This document shows, one piece after another, positions 1-6,563 of a stretch of DNA of 42,511 nt. Below the pieces are notes generated by a model that had not been told where the DNA came from, did not search any database, and worked only from the letters and a program-made list of their open reading frames with translations. The position numbers and the translations under genes were made by a program. Within the stretch, counting starts at the first letter, position 1; every line of letters starts with the position of its first letter. This stretch comes from a virus. Location of the stretch: positions 1 through 42,511 of the IMG/VR virus record IMGVR_UViG_3300046703_000067; one strand, given 5' to 3'.

Positions 1-172
1 GTCTTTCCTAGCCTAACGTTTCGCATGTGGGTACCCCACCGCCCCCTATTCGTTAGGCTACCTGCCCTCCTTGGCTTCTGTGCTGTAGGTTCTATCGCAT
101 CCCGTGACACTATCGCGTCTATGCACTCACTCGCTGCCTGCTGGATACTCTGTCGCCCTAGTGCATACGCGC
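1..172. other. Non-coding genome-junction region, left part
   Basis: No gene is supported here. If the genome is circular, this stretch joins 42441-42511 to give about 243 bases of non-coding DNA between the HNH endonuclease gene and the terminase small-subunit gene. Packaging sites often lie near terminase genes, so this is a reasonable place for a cos or pac signal, but that is inference. The first 60 bases hold a nested inverted repeat, listed separately. No obvious sigma70 promoter was recognised. Confidence 0.5.
9..60. repeat. Nested inverted repeat at the genome junction
   Basis: Positions 9-18 (TAGCCTAACG) are a perfect reverse complement of 51-60 (CGTTAGGCTA). Inside them, 27-31 (GTGGG) and 35-39 (CCCAC) form a second 5-bp stem with loop TAC. 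As RNA this would fold into two stacked or separated hairpins on either strand. It has no T tract, so it is not a textbook intrinsic terminator. Its place between the HNH and terminase small-subunit genes of a presumed circular genome also makes it a candidate packaging or processing element. Confidence 0.6.
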
Positions 173-598
173 TCATCCCAGGTACCTCAGCCTGAGCAGC
201 GCTCTCTCATCCAGCGCAACAGGGATACGTGGCGGGACACGTCCTGCCCGTAGTTCGTTGGCGAGCCGTGCGCCATTGGTGCTATTGCGTGACCTACAGA
301 GCACACGTGTGTTGGCGCGGTCGAGTAGGGCACCGCCCTCTTGTAGTTGCACGATGTGATCAGTGGTCAGGTCATGGCTCGGGTGGCTCGGATGCTCAGG
401 ACCATCACCTGGGCATACCCAGCCGTACTGCCCTACATGTGCACGGATCAGATGCGCAGATAGAAGCGTCCATGCTGGGTCGCTGTGTGCGGCGCTATTG
501 GCACCTGTTGAGCGCCTTGGATGCGCAAGGCATCGAGGGCCGCGTCTAGTCGTCTTGCCACAGACTGAGCAAATGCCTGCCATCAGCGCGTCCACCAT
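173..598 (-). CDS. HNH endonuclease (terminase-associated type)
   Basis: This 141-residue protein has an N-terminal CxxC knuckle near residues 10-13 (CSVC) and an HNH core further on. TTDHIVQLQEGG supplies the central Asp-His pair, followed by the Asn of RANTRVLC and the final RNSTNG. A short HNH protein just before the terminase genes is a well-known arrangement in cos-type phages, where it helps cut DNA at the packaging site together with the terminase. If the genome is circular, this gene reads directly into the terminase small-subunit gene at the right end. A second start six codons in (MAGICSVCGK) is possible. The HNH assignment is firm; the packaging role is inferred from context. Confidence 0.8.
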   Translation of the reverse strand: MVDALMAGICSVCGKTTRRGPRCLAHPRRSTGANSAAHSDPAWTLLSAHLIRAHVGQYGWVCPGDGPEHPSHPSHDLTTDHIVQLQEGGALLDRANTRVLCRSRNSTNGARLANELRAGRVPPRIPVALDERALLRLRYLG

Positions 599-756
599 CG
601 ACTGTGCTCATAGGTATCAGTAGGGGATGTGCGCGGATAACCCGCCGCGCCGGGGATCGCCACAGGAGTCGGCGGCATTACTCGGCTGCCACGATTAGGG
701 GCGTCATCCGAGGGGCCGTCTGTGTTTGCGCGATGCGCTGGGCGATCAGCATGTGA
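599..756. other. Intergenic gap, no recognised element
   Basis: About 158 bases separate the HNH gene from the holin gene. I see no gene, tRNA or clear terminator. It is one of the longer gaps in an otherwise tightly packed leftward gene series, so a promoter for the HNH-terminase transcript could lie here, but no convincing -35/-10 pair was found. Confidence 0.4.
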
Positions 757-1029
757 TTAGGCCGCCACGACAGCGGCGATGGGCGGCTTTGCGACGCTGT
801 ACAGCCCGACTGCGCTCGTGCCCGCTAGGAAACCTGTCAGCACCGCTTGTGCCGGATCCGCAGCCAGCACGAGCGCAACTGCGACAGCCACGATCACGCC
901 CAAGGCGACAGCCAGGCTCGGTGTCCACTTGGCGATCTGGTCGCCCGAGAGCAGGGGCTTGACGATCTGGAGAGCCAGGACGATGACGACGGCCAGGCCG
1001 CCGACGTTGAGTAGGTCCGCGAGTTGCAT
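757..1029 (-). CDS. Putative holin, two to three membrane segments
   Basis: The 90-residue protein is very hydrophobic. Likely membrane segments are residues 8-27 (VGGLAVVIVLALQIVKPLL), 39-58 (LAVALGVIVAVAVALVLAA) and possibly 63-82. It ends in a short tail without the usual strongly charged C-terminus. Small size, membrane topology and its place directly after a candidate lysin gene fit a class I holin, which opens the cytoplasmic membrane at lysis. An AAAGGAG ribosome site lies six bases before the ATG. No family-specific motif was recognised, so the call rests on topology and context. Confidence 0.7.
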   Translation of the reverse strand: MQLADLLNVGGLAVVIVLALQIVKPLLSGDQIAKWTPSLAVALGVIVAVAVALVLAADPAQAVLTGFLAGTSAVGLYSVAKPPIAAVVAA

Positions 1030-1044
1030 GGGTTGCTCCTTTGG

Positions 1045-2082
1045 TTATCCGAGGCCATCGACATCGAAGACGACGTCGCACTCGGCTGTGGACATGACGT
1101 AGAACCCACCAGCCGCGTCGAGTAACTGGTTTGGGATGCCGGTGGCGAGCGCCCCATTGGGACTGCCTACAGGCATCGCGGGGAAGTTGATCCGGCTAGA
1201 CCGACGCAATGTCGGCAGATCGCCCTTGGCGCTGCAGCTGGCATTGCCAACCGCAGCCGCGCCGACGATTACGAGGCTGCCGCTGATTGCCTTGGTTGTG
1301 GCCGGGACTACAGCGCCGTCGAGAGTCTTGCCCGTGACCTGTACGCGGACCGGGACATTGACCTGGAGCCGGCCAACCGGAAGCCCGCCCGCGGAGACGT
1401 AACCGGAGCGTGTATCGACCAAGCGGTCGATGTTGATGGCCTTCATCGTGTCCTCGATTTCGATTTCTGGAATGACAAACGAGTTGAGCAGGAGAGCTTC
1501 GACGCGGGGATAGCCCCCAGCCTGTGAGTCCCATACGAACTTCAGCGCGGCGTCGATGGTTACGATGGGCTCGGCAGCACCCGCGAACTTCTCCGGGTTG
1601 CCCCAGATGACGCCCTTGCCGTCGCCGACGCCCTGACCGAGGATGCTGTGGGCGTTCGCGCCCGTCCGGTCGTAGAACCGCGGGTCGTATGCCCGGTCGC
1701 TCACAGGGGCGTCCGACTCCCAGCCCGCCATGACGGCCATGCCGCCAGCGGCCAGATGCGCTCGGAACTCGGCCTGTGTCGGTCGAGAGGAGTACCACGT
1801 GCCCGCCGGAGCGAGCTTGCCGAGGGCCGTGATCTGGCTAGCCAGAGTGCCACCGTCGGCTATCCCGGCACGGTCCGGGACTCCAGCGGCGTCGCGGATT
1901 ACGCGCTCGACAGTCTTGCCGGGGACGATGCAGGTAACCTTGCCACCTGTCGTGGCGTTGATGGCGCGTGCGAGGCTCCATGCCCAGCAGCCGTCCCAGA
2001 GAGAGCGGAGTGCGGGGTCCGGGTCTTGGGCCTCTTGGCGCTCGCTGTACGGGTCGAACGGGGGCCGGTAGAGGTTCGTCAT
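1045..2082 (-). CDS. Papain/C39-like cysteine peptidase with C-terminal DTR-type beta-sandwich domain; candidate endolysin
   Basis: Residues 31-36 (GCWAWS) closely resemble the active-site block of papain-fold peptidases (CWAFS), giving candidate nucleophile Cys32. GANAHSILGQ offers His145, and VIWGNP offers Asn162 in the place of the catalytic Asn/Asp. The first about 205 residues would be the peptidase. Residues about 217-345 look different: they begin DRLVDTRSGY and end with CDVVFDVDGLG. This resembles the DTR beta-sandwich domain found at the ends of Actinobacterial and Chloroflexota surface proteins and lysins, often thought to bind cell envelopes. The gene lies just upstream of the holin, so an endolysin or virion-associated wall peptidase is likely. 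A usual papain oxyanion Gln six residues before the Cys is not seen, which lowers certainty. Confidence 0.55.
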   Translation of the reverse strand: MTNLYRPPFDPYSERQEAQDPDPALRSLWDGCWAWSLARAINATTGGKVTCIVPGKTVERVIRDAAGVPDRAGIADGGTLASQITALGKLAPAGTWYSSRPTQAEFRAHLAAGGMAVMAGWESDAPVSDRAYDPRFYDRTGANAHSILGQGVGDGKGVIWGNPEKFAGAAEPIVTIDAALKFVWDSQAGGYPRVEALLLNSFVIPEIEIEDTMKAINIDRLVDTRSGYVSAGGLPVGRLQVNVPVRVQVTGKTLDGAVVPATTKAISGSLVIVGAAAVGNASCSAKGDLPTLRRSSRINFPAMPVGSPNGALATGIPNQLLDAAGGFYVMSTAECDVVFDVDGLG

Positions 2083-2090
2083 ACCTTTGT

Positions 2091-2107
2091 CGCCGCGTCG
2101 TGCGGCG
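2091..2107. repeat. GC-rich stem-loop before the peptidase gene
   Basis: CGCCGC at 2091-2096 and GCGGCG at 2102-2107 form a perfect 6-bp stem with a five-base loop. On the minus strand it lies eight bases before the ATG at 2082, where a ribosome site would be, and no good Shine-Dalgarno is seen. It could slow translation of the lysin, but a chance GC-rich hairpin is also possible. Confidence 0.35.
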
Positions 2108-2131
2108 CCTTCAATTCGCGGTCGGCATGGG

Positions 2132-2620
2132 TCATGACAAGAAGCCCCCCGGAATCGGTCCGCGTTCCTGCGATCGAAGGAGGACAGCCGTGATCTCGGC
2201 CCGTTGCTCGTCGCTCAGGTGGTGGGTCTTGAACTTGGAAACCTGCCTATCGCCCGGCGCGTTGACGTAGACCTTGTAGCCCTTGTCGGTGCCCGAGATG
2301 CTGTAGCCCTCTTCTCGCATGAGGCGAATGAGATCGTCGGGGTTGAGAGAGCCGCAGAACGAGCAGTGACGGGCCACGAGGCCGCCGTGGAACTGCTCGC
2401 GAATGTCCCATGTATCCGCGTTCTCTGTCCGTGGCCAGGGACCGAGATCGACCATCCGATAAGGGCATGTCTGCGTCCAGGGACCCCCCGCCTCTACGGT
2501 CGCCTGCTTCTCCCGAGTTCGCTTTTCGGCCTCAGCCTCAGCCCAGTGCTTATCGCACCAGTACCCGATCCGATCTCCGATGTGGGACTCAGCGCCACAG
2601 AGGTGGCATACGTCGCTCAC
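2132..2620 (-). CDS. Hypothetical protein with two zinc knuckles
   Basis: The 162-residue protein has an N-terminal CHLCG knuckle at residues 5-9, paired with C22 and H25 (WCDKHW), and a second CSFCG knuckle near residue 86. The segment after it (LNPDDLIRLMREEGYSISGTDKGYKVYVNAPG) looks like a small folded domain seen in other phage hypotheticals. Zinc binding is inferred from Cys/His spacing. The start codon overlaps the stop of the next gene upstream by four bases (ATGA), so translation is coupled. No function is recognised. Confidence 0.75.
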   Translation of the reverse strand: MSDVCHLCGAESHIGDRIGYWCDKHWAEAEAEKRTREKQATVEAGGPWTQTCPYRMVDLGPWPRTENADTWDIREQFHGGLVARHCSFCGSLNPDDLIRLMREEGYSISGTDKGYKVYVNAPGDRQVSKFKTHHLSDEQRAEITAVLLRSQERGPIPGGFLS

Positions 2621-3081
2621 GGCAGTCTCTCCAATCGCACGATCTCGTCGCCCTGCTCACTCCGGGCGATCGCCTCTTCTTGCAGTCCAGCGATCGCGTC
2701 GTACTCGGCGAGGGTGTGGTGGTCGGGCGGGTGAGCCGTTGCCATGTGGTCCCGGAACAGGACGGCAGCGGCCTCGGCGGTTACCATCGTTGCCGGGAAC
2801 TCGACTGAGCAATAGGCGCAAGTGAACGGGTGAACTGGCTGGTCGCGGTACAACTGGTCGCCGCAGCCGCCCGACACGGACGGCACGGTGTTGTCTGGAC
2901 GCCACATCGTTGGGACGTAGTACTCAGGGCCGTACTTCCCAGCGCAGCCGCCTGCCGTCCTGGCGGGGTCGTGGTAGGGGGCGGGTTCCTCGGGAGTCCT
3001 ATCAAGCCAGAGCGCCCAGACGCACATCGCAAGCACCACGACGATTACTGCGAGGGGCCAGAGGGAGACAAGGGCGGTCAC
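2617..3081 (-). CDS. Membrane-anchored zinc-finger protein, hypothetical
   Basis: Residues 5-26 (VSLWPLAVIVVVLAMCVWALWL) form one membrane segment or signal anchor. The soluble part carries CAYC near residue 88 and a following HMATAHPPDHH cluster, a C2H2-like arrangement. The protein has 154 residues. Four-base ATGA overlaps link it to genes on both sides. Lying next to lytic genes, it could be a lysis accessory factor, but nothing in the sequence shows this, and I assign no function. Confidence 0.7.
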   Translation of the reverse strand: MTALVSLWPLAVIVVVLAMCVWALWLDRTPEEPAPYHDPARTAGGCAGKYGPEYYVPTMWRPDNTVPSVSGGCGDQLYRDQPVHPFTCAYCSVEFPATMVTAEAAAVLFRDHMATAHPPDHHTLAEYDAIAGLQEEAIARSEQGDEIVRLERLP

Positions 3082-3344
3082 CGGACGAAGCTCGGGATAT
3101 GTGCGATGCCCGCCGCGTGCTCGGCTTCGATCCGCTCCACGAGCTGCAAGACGGCCTCACCCTGGCGCTCGCTGAACTGGTTTGGATTGGTCAGGTCGCC
3201 ATACTTGCTGGCGGTCTGATTGCTGGCGTTGCGGTTGCTCCGGCACGCCCGGTCCTTTTCCCAATGGGCATCGAGCGCGACGCGGCTGGCGCAGACAAGG
3301 GCGCACCAGGTACAGACAAAGCCGCTCACGTCAGTACCACCCAT
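3078..3344 (-). CDS. Small zinc-finger-like hypothetical protein
   Basis: From the ATG at 3344 the product is about 88 residues and begins MGGTDVSGFVCTWC. CTWC and a later His and Cys (DAHWEKDRAC) make a C2HC-like finger. The rest is a helical segment ending in EAEHAAGIAHIPSFVR. The start is uncertain: the ATG at 3344 overlaps the transglycosylase stop by 14 bases, and a GTG at 3329 directly after that stop has a weak GGGTGG site before it. No function is recognised. Confidence 0.6.
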   Translation of the reverse strand: MGGTDVSGFVCTWCALVCASRVALDAHWEKDRACRSNRNASNQTASKYGDLTNPNQFSERQGEAVLQLVERIEAEHAAGIAHIPSFVR

Positions 3345-3843
3345 GGGTGGCGCGGAACGCCGCTGCCCCACACGCTGAGCCGTACTTCTTGGCGGTGTAC
3401 CCGATCACGAATTTGACCTGCGTAACCGGGTTGGTCATGTAGTCCGCGCCGTAGGGAGCCATCTTTGACGCGGGCTTCGCCTGCCCAAGGCCGTACGCAC
3501 CGCTGCCTTTCGTGTTCCAAACGTAGGGCCGCCAGCGTGACTCGCCTTGGATGATTCCGAAGAGGCATCGGTATTCGGTCGCACCCAGAACCGCCAGCGC
3601 GTACGCCTGGGCGTCCTGCACGGTCGGCGCGGGCGTCGGGGCCAGCTCGTATACATGGGCGATGGCGACCGTGGGCTCCGGGGTAGGCGTCGGAGTCGGA
3701 ACGCTGACGATCAAAGTGGGGAGCGATGCCGAGGTCACAACAAACGCGGGCGGAGCCTTGACCGGAGGCGGGCTGGCAAGGACGGGCGCCGCAAACGAAG
3801 CGGCGAGGAGAGCGGCGAGGGCGCAACGGCACAGCCTTTTCAT
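3331..3843 (-). CDS. Secreted lytic transglycosylase (SLT/lysozyme-like)
   Basis: The start at 3843 gives a 170-residue protein with a typical signal peptide: MKRLCRC, a hydrophobic core ALAALLAASFAAP, then a cleavage-like VLAS site. A Pro/Thr-rich linker (PTPTPTPEPT) follows at about residues 49-58. The catalytic domain covers about 85-170. IIQGESRW contains the expected catalytic Glu (E101), GAYGLGQA at 115-122 matches the SLT GxxGLxQ motif, and the end HGWY matches the usual SLT finish. The enzyme would cut the glycan strands of peptidoglycan outside the membrane. Signal peptide and linker suggest export independent of the holin. A GTG start at 3852 is an alternative. Confidence 0.85.
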   Translation of the reverse strand: MKRLCRCALAALLAASFAAPVLASPPPVKAPPAFVVTSASLPTLIVSVPTPTPTPEPTVAIAHVYELAPTPAPTVQDAQAYALAVLGATEYRCLFGIIQGESRWRPYVWNTKGSGAYGLGQAKPASKMAPYGADYMTNPVTQVKFVIGYTAKKYGSACGAAAFRATHGWY

Positions 3844-3844
3844 G

Positions 3845-4204
3845 TCAGCCACCAGCCGTCGGAGGATGTACGGCTACAGAGCGCTTGGCCGGACGAATCT
3901 CCTCCAGCAGTTGCATCTGGCGAACGAGGGCTGTGAGGTCGGTGATCTGCTGATTAGCCTCGCGGAGGCACTTTTCGAGCTCTAAGATCCTTTGCCCCTG
4001 CGAAATGATCAAAGCCGCTTGGTCGCCAACGTTGCGGCGAAGGGTCGCGTCATTGGAAACCACAACGGCGGCGCTCCTGACTTGTCGAGTCGACCAAATG
4101 GCAAGAGCGACTAGGCAGGCGGTGACCGCACCTGCGACGGCGTTGAGGATGGGCGTCGGGATGTCTGTCACGCCGCTACCCAACCTGTCGAGGTGCGAAC
4201 CCAT
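3845..4204 (-). CDS. Single-pass membrane protein with coiled coil (possible lysis accessory)
   Basis: From the ATG at 4204 the product is about 119 residues. Residues 19-37 form one membrane segment (ILNAVAGAVTACLVALAIW). Residues about 55-95 (DQAALIISQGQRILELEKCLREANQQITDLTALVRQMQLLEE) have a heptad-like coiled coil. This is the shape of inner-membrane spanins and of some phage membrane scaffolds, and its place before the transglycosylase gene supports a lysis link. A GTG start at 4171 (VTDIPTPILN) is also possible. The reading frame runs up to 4297, but its upstream part borders the tRNA-like element and is probably not translated. Confidence 0.55.
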   Translation of the reverse strand: MGSHLDRLGSGVTDIPTPILNAVAGAVTACLVALAIWSTRQVRSAAVVVSNDATLRRNVGDQAALIISQGQRILELEKCLREANQQITDLTALVRQMQLLEEIRPAKRSVAVHPPTAGG

Positions 4205-4301
4205 CCCGATGCGAGCGCCGGGATCAGCACCTCGCCCTTGACCCCGTAGGCCCTCGGCCAGCCGCCGGAGGAGTCGCCCGGCTCGGACGCCGCCCACTTC
4301 A

Positions 4302-4384
4302 CCCCGAGCCCCGGATTCGAACCGGAGACCTCCCGCCCTTGCCGAAAGGCCGGACGGGCGCTCTGCCGCTGAGCTACCTCGGAG
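4302..4384 (-). tRNA. Degenerate tRNA-like element with an expanded anticodon arm
   Basis: The minus strand reads like a tRNA. The acceptor arms 4384-4378 (CTCCGAG) and 4308-4302 (CTCGGGG) pair over seven bases. The D arm is GCTC-AGCGGCA-GAGC. A TTCGAAT T loop sits inside a CCGG stem, preceded by AGGTC. The anticodon arm is abnormal: the stem CCCGT/GCGGG encloses 17 bases instead of seven, and these can form an inner GCC-TTTC-GGC hairpin. The spacer before the D arm also has one extra base, and no CCA is encoded. The amino-acid identity cannot be assigned. It may be a decayed tRNA or a tRNA mimic. Confidence 0.6.
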
Positions 4385-4423
4385 TCTTGGGCGGTGGCTG
4401 ACCTACCCCGCAGGGCAACATCA

Positions 4424-4518
4424 GCGCCGGGCATGAGATCGTCCTGACGATCCCAGACGGCCTGCTGGAGATCGGAGGTGGCCGCAGGGAAGTAGGCGCC
4501 GGACATGAGTTCGTCCTG
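4424..4518. repeat. Imperfect direct repeat, two 23-bp copies
   Basis: Copies at 4424-4446 and 4496-4518 start GCGCCGG and end TCGTCCTG. They match at 21 of 23 positions and are 72 bases apart start to start. They lie in the gene-free stretch. Two copies are too few to call an iteron array, but short repeats in a non-coding region are worth noting. Confidence 0.6.
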
Positions 4519-4776
4519 GCTCCGGCTCGGTGCGCTGGCGGCTAACCCAGACGACTTGCTACGGCCTCGGACTAAGGGAGACGCGGCCCCACTATTCCTA
4601 GAACGTTCGGCCCCTGCTGAAGCTGGGGGGTTCGGAATAGAGCACCGCGCGGCCCCAACCGTGGGAGCCAGGACGGGCCGGATGCCAACCGGCACAGATG
4701 GGCTAGGGAGCGTGCTGGAGCCGGCCGTCACCCCGATTGCAGCCAACGCCCGAGGAGGAGAGGGCAATTGAGATCG

Positions 4777-4922
4777 CTTCAGCATGAGAACGAGCCTGCC
4801 GTTTCCGCACCCCGAGAGGCTGGCCGTTGACCAGGACTTTGGCGGCCATTTGACAGATCACGAGCTAACGCAACAACCGAGGGTGCACCCTGGTTCGCTC
4901 CCGGCTCGTTCTCATGCTGAAG
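4777..4922. repeat. Perfect 20-bp inverted repeat around a 106-bp spacer
   Basis: The arm at 4777-4796 (CTTCAGCATGAGAACGAGCC) is the exact reverse complement of 4903-4922. The bases just outside and just inside the arms do not pair, so the repeat has sharp ends. It does not resemble a transposon end with a transposase, as the spacer has no transposase. As RNA, either strand could make a long stable stem. Possible roles include a replication origin hairpin, a recombinase site, or a structured RNA. None is proven. Confidence 0.8.
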
Positions 4923-5033
4923 TGAACGCCCGTCCGACAGGCTGGCCGGGGCTGCGATGCAGCCGGGGCGGGCTTTGTGCGAGAGAGCGACGGTCCGCAT
5001 GCCGAAAATCGTAGCTTGGCGATTCCGTGATAG

Positions 5034-5285
5034 CTACCCCCGTGACGCTTTGGCGCGGTATCGCCTTTGGCGTAGCCGGTGCGCCTCGCGCCGATGGGTA
5101 AGGTCGGGCGGGATCGGCACGCCTCCCGGCGTACCGTCACAGCGTCCCTCAGCCAGACGCGCCAGATGCCAGTCAGGCAGGCAGTCACGACAGGGAGAGT
5201 CCGTCTTGCTCAGGGGACCGGAGTCCCAGAGGTCGTAATCGGCCGGAGCCATGCAGGCGGGGATGGTGCGGACGTGGGCGGTCAT
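5034..5285 (-). CDS. Small Cys-containing hypothetical protein
   Basis: The 83-residue protein has CRDC near residues 32-35 and a further Cys in RCDGTPGG. It ends in a basic tail (REAHRLRQRRYRAKASRG) that could bind nucleic acid. The start overlaps the stop of the upstream nuclease-like gene by four bases (ATGA), which supports the frame. It is the last gene of the long leftward operon before the gene-free stretch. No function is recognised. Confidence 0.6.
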   Translation of the reverse strand: MTAHVRTIPACMAPADYDLWDSGPLSKTDSPCRDCLPDWHLARLAEGRCDGTPGGVPIPPDLTHRREAHRLRQRRYRAKASRG

Positions 5286-5590
5286 CTCAACAGCCGTTCA
5301 ATCCAATCGAGGGCCTGCCCGCTGTCCACCTGGCCCGTGGTCACACGCAAAACGCGCCAGCCCAGACACATCGCCTCGGCGTCCCTCTCCCGGTCATCGG
5401 TGTAGGCCGCGCCTCGGTTGTGGCCTCCGGCGATGTATACGCCGCCATCGACTTCGACCAGGAGCATCTGAGCAGGCCACGCGAAGTCAGCCGCCCAACG
5501 TCGTGGAGGTGCAAAGCGAAACTGGCGCAGCGGCTCAGGCAAGCCGGCGGCTCGCAGGTGGAAAGCGAGAGCGGCTTCACCGTCGCTCAT
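5282..5590 (-). CDS. Restriction-endonuclease-fold protein (VSR/DUF559-like)
   Basis: From the ATG at 5590 the product is 102 residues. The pattern RRWAADFAWPAQMLLVEVDGG, then a HNRG...YTDDRERD segment and GWRVLRVT, matches small PD-(D/E)XK-like nucleases of the VSR/DUF559 group. The Asp in AADFAW and the E-x-D of LVEVDGG are the likely metal ligands. Such proteins in phages may nick or resolve DNA. The usual Lys of the motif is not obvious, so activity is uncertain. The start overlaps the upstream stop (ATGA). The frame extends further upstream but that part is arginine-rich and unlikely to be translated. Confidence 0.7.
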   Translation of the reverse strand: MSDGEAALAFHLRAAGLPEPLRQFRFAPPRRWAADFAWPAQMLLVEVDGGVYIAGGHNRGAAYTDDRERDAEAMCLGWRVLRVTTGQVDSGQALDWIERLLR

Positions 5591-6079
5591 GGCAGCGCAG
5601 CCGTAAGGGCAGCGAGAGCGGCGCGGGCGGCGCACGGATCGCACATCTCGTTCGCCGACATGTCGGGCCATCGCTCGGGGCAATACTGATCGCCTTGGCG
5701 ATACTCGCAACCATCCTGGGCCACACTCTCAACGACCCGTACGGCCGCTTCGAGGGCAGGGAGGGCGTTGACAGCGGCGACAATCAGAGCGGCGTCGGCG
5801 ACATGCTGGCCTGCACGGTTAGAGACTTGCCCGGCGAACAGATGGCCTTCCGGGTAGTCCTTCCGCCCGCCCGCGATACCCACGGCGTCGATCGGCGACG
5901 GTTCCAATATCCAGTTGTCGTGAACGCCAGTTCCCTGCCGCCAAACTCCCGGTGTAGCGGCCCGTCGTCTCCATGAAATGCGGCGCGTGGGCCTCCCAAA
6001 CTGCGTCCAGCGCCGCTTGAAGCGCGGCCGTCTGCGCGTCGGACTCTTGAAAGTCGCCGCACAGACGAAACGCTGCCAT
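5587..6079 (-). pseudogene. Hypothetical protein gene split by an apparent frameshift
   Basis: Two minus-strand frames each look coding over only part of this stretch. The frame from the ATG at 6079 starts MAAFRLCGDFQESDAQTAAL and is convincing for about 50 codons, to about TGRYTGSLAAG. It then turns arginine-rich and stops at 5819. The other frame is arginine-rich upstream, then becomes convincing from about 5940 (VHDNWILEPSPIDAVGIAG) through DAALIVAAVNALPALEAAV to its stop at 5587. Joining them needs one base to be skipped (+1) near 5935-5950. This may be a real mutation, a sequencing error, or less likely programmed frameshifting. The joined product resembles small phage proteins ending in CxxC (MCDPCAARAAL). 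Function is unknown. Confidence 0.6.
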
Positions 6080-6083
6080 CTGG

Positions 6084-6563
6084 TCATGCGTCACGCTCGG
6101 AAGCGGTAGCGACGTAGATGTGCAGGACTGGCCCCTCGGGCTCCTGGGGAGCAAGGACCGACAGAAACGCAGCCGCGATCCGGTCATCACCGCGCAACAC
6201 GGCCGTCAGGTAGTCCTCTTCCCAGCCGGTTCCCACCTTCGACTCGGGGACGTTGGGGAGGGCAGCTTTGAATCGAAGGACCGCCTCTGCCGCTCCCTTG
6301 GCGCGCTGCTGGGCGTCATGGGCGGCTCGGACTTCGGCTGCTTGCAGAACCCCCGAATGTTCCAGGAGAGCAAGGACCGGGCCATCGAGGTGGCCCCGTT
6401 CGATGGCGTCGGCCATGTCCTCTACCGCCTCACGCGCTACTCGGGCGTCACGCTCCGAGTCAACGACCGGCTCATACCAGTCCGAGCCGATGCGCGATCC
6501 CGTTGGGGGTGTGTATAGGTGGCAAGCCGTCCCGCAGGTCGGGCAGGTCGTAAGTTCAGACAT
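6084..6563 (-). CDS. Hypothetical protein with N-terminal zinc knuckle
   Basis: The 159-residue protein begins with CPTCGTAC at residues 7-14. Its middle is mainly helical and rich in Ala and charged residues (AREAVEDMADAIERGHLDGPVLALLEHSG). A strong GGAGGAGG site lies six bases before the ATG, inside the end of the upstream HNH gene, which fixes the start. The stop overlaps the next frame. No family was recognised. Confidence 0.7.
   Translation of the reverse strand: MSELTTCPTCGTACHLYTPPTGSRIGSDWYEPVVDSERDARVAREAVEDMADAIERGHLDGPVLALLEHSGVLQAAEVRAAHDAQQRAKGAAEAVLRFKAALPNVPESKVGTGWEEDYLTAVLRGDDRIAAAFLSVLAPQEPEGPVLHIYVATASERDA

Larger units (their letters stand above)
4385..5033. other. Stretch of about 650 bases with no convincing gene
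   Basis: This gap between the tRNA-like element and the next supported gene is long for this genome. A minus-strand frame of 205 codons runs through it, but it reads straight across the tRNA-like element and is poor in normal protein composition. A 48-codon minus-strand frame (4849-4703, starting MAAKVLVNGQ) begins between the arms of the 20-bp inverted repeat without a ribosome site. The stretch also contains an imperfect 23-bp direct repeat. A structured RNA or a replication or recombination locus is possible. Confidence 0.45.

Noticed and set aside
4168-4785. Minus-strand frame of 205 codons
   Set aside because: It reads through the tRNA-like element, has low-complexity composition, no ribosome site and a start inside the 20-bp inverted repeat.
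4703-4849. Minus-strand frame of 48 codons (MAAKVLVNGQ...)
   Set aside because: It starts between the arms of the inverted repeat, has no ribosome site and no recognisable family. It is too weak to call, though not impossible.
4777-4922. Insertion sequence or MITE bounded by the inverted repeat
   Set aside because: No transposase, no target-site duplication outside the arms, and a spacer too short. A MITE cannot be fully excluded but is not supported.
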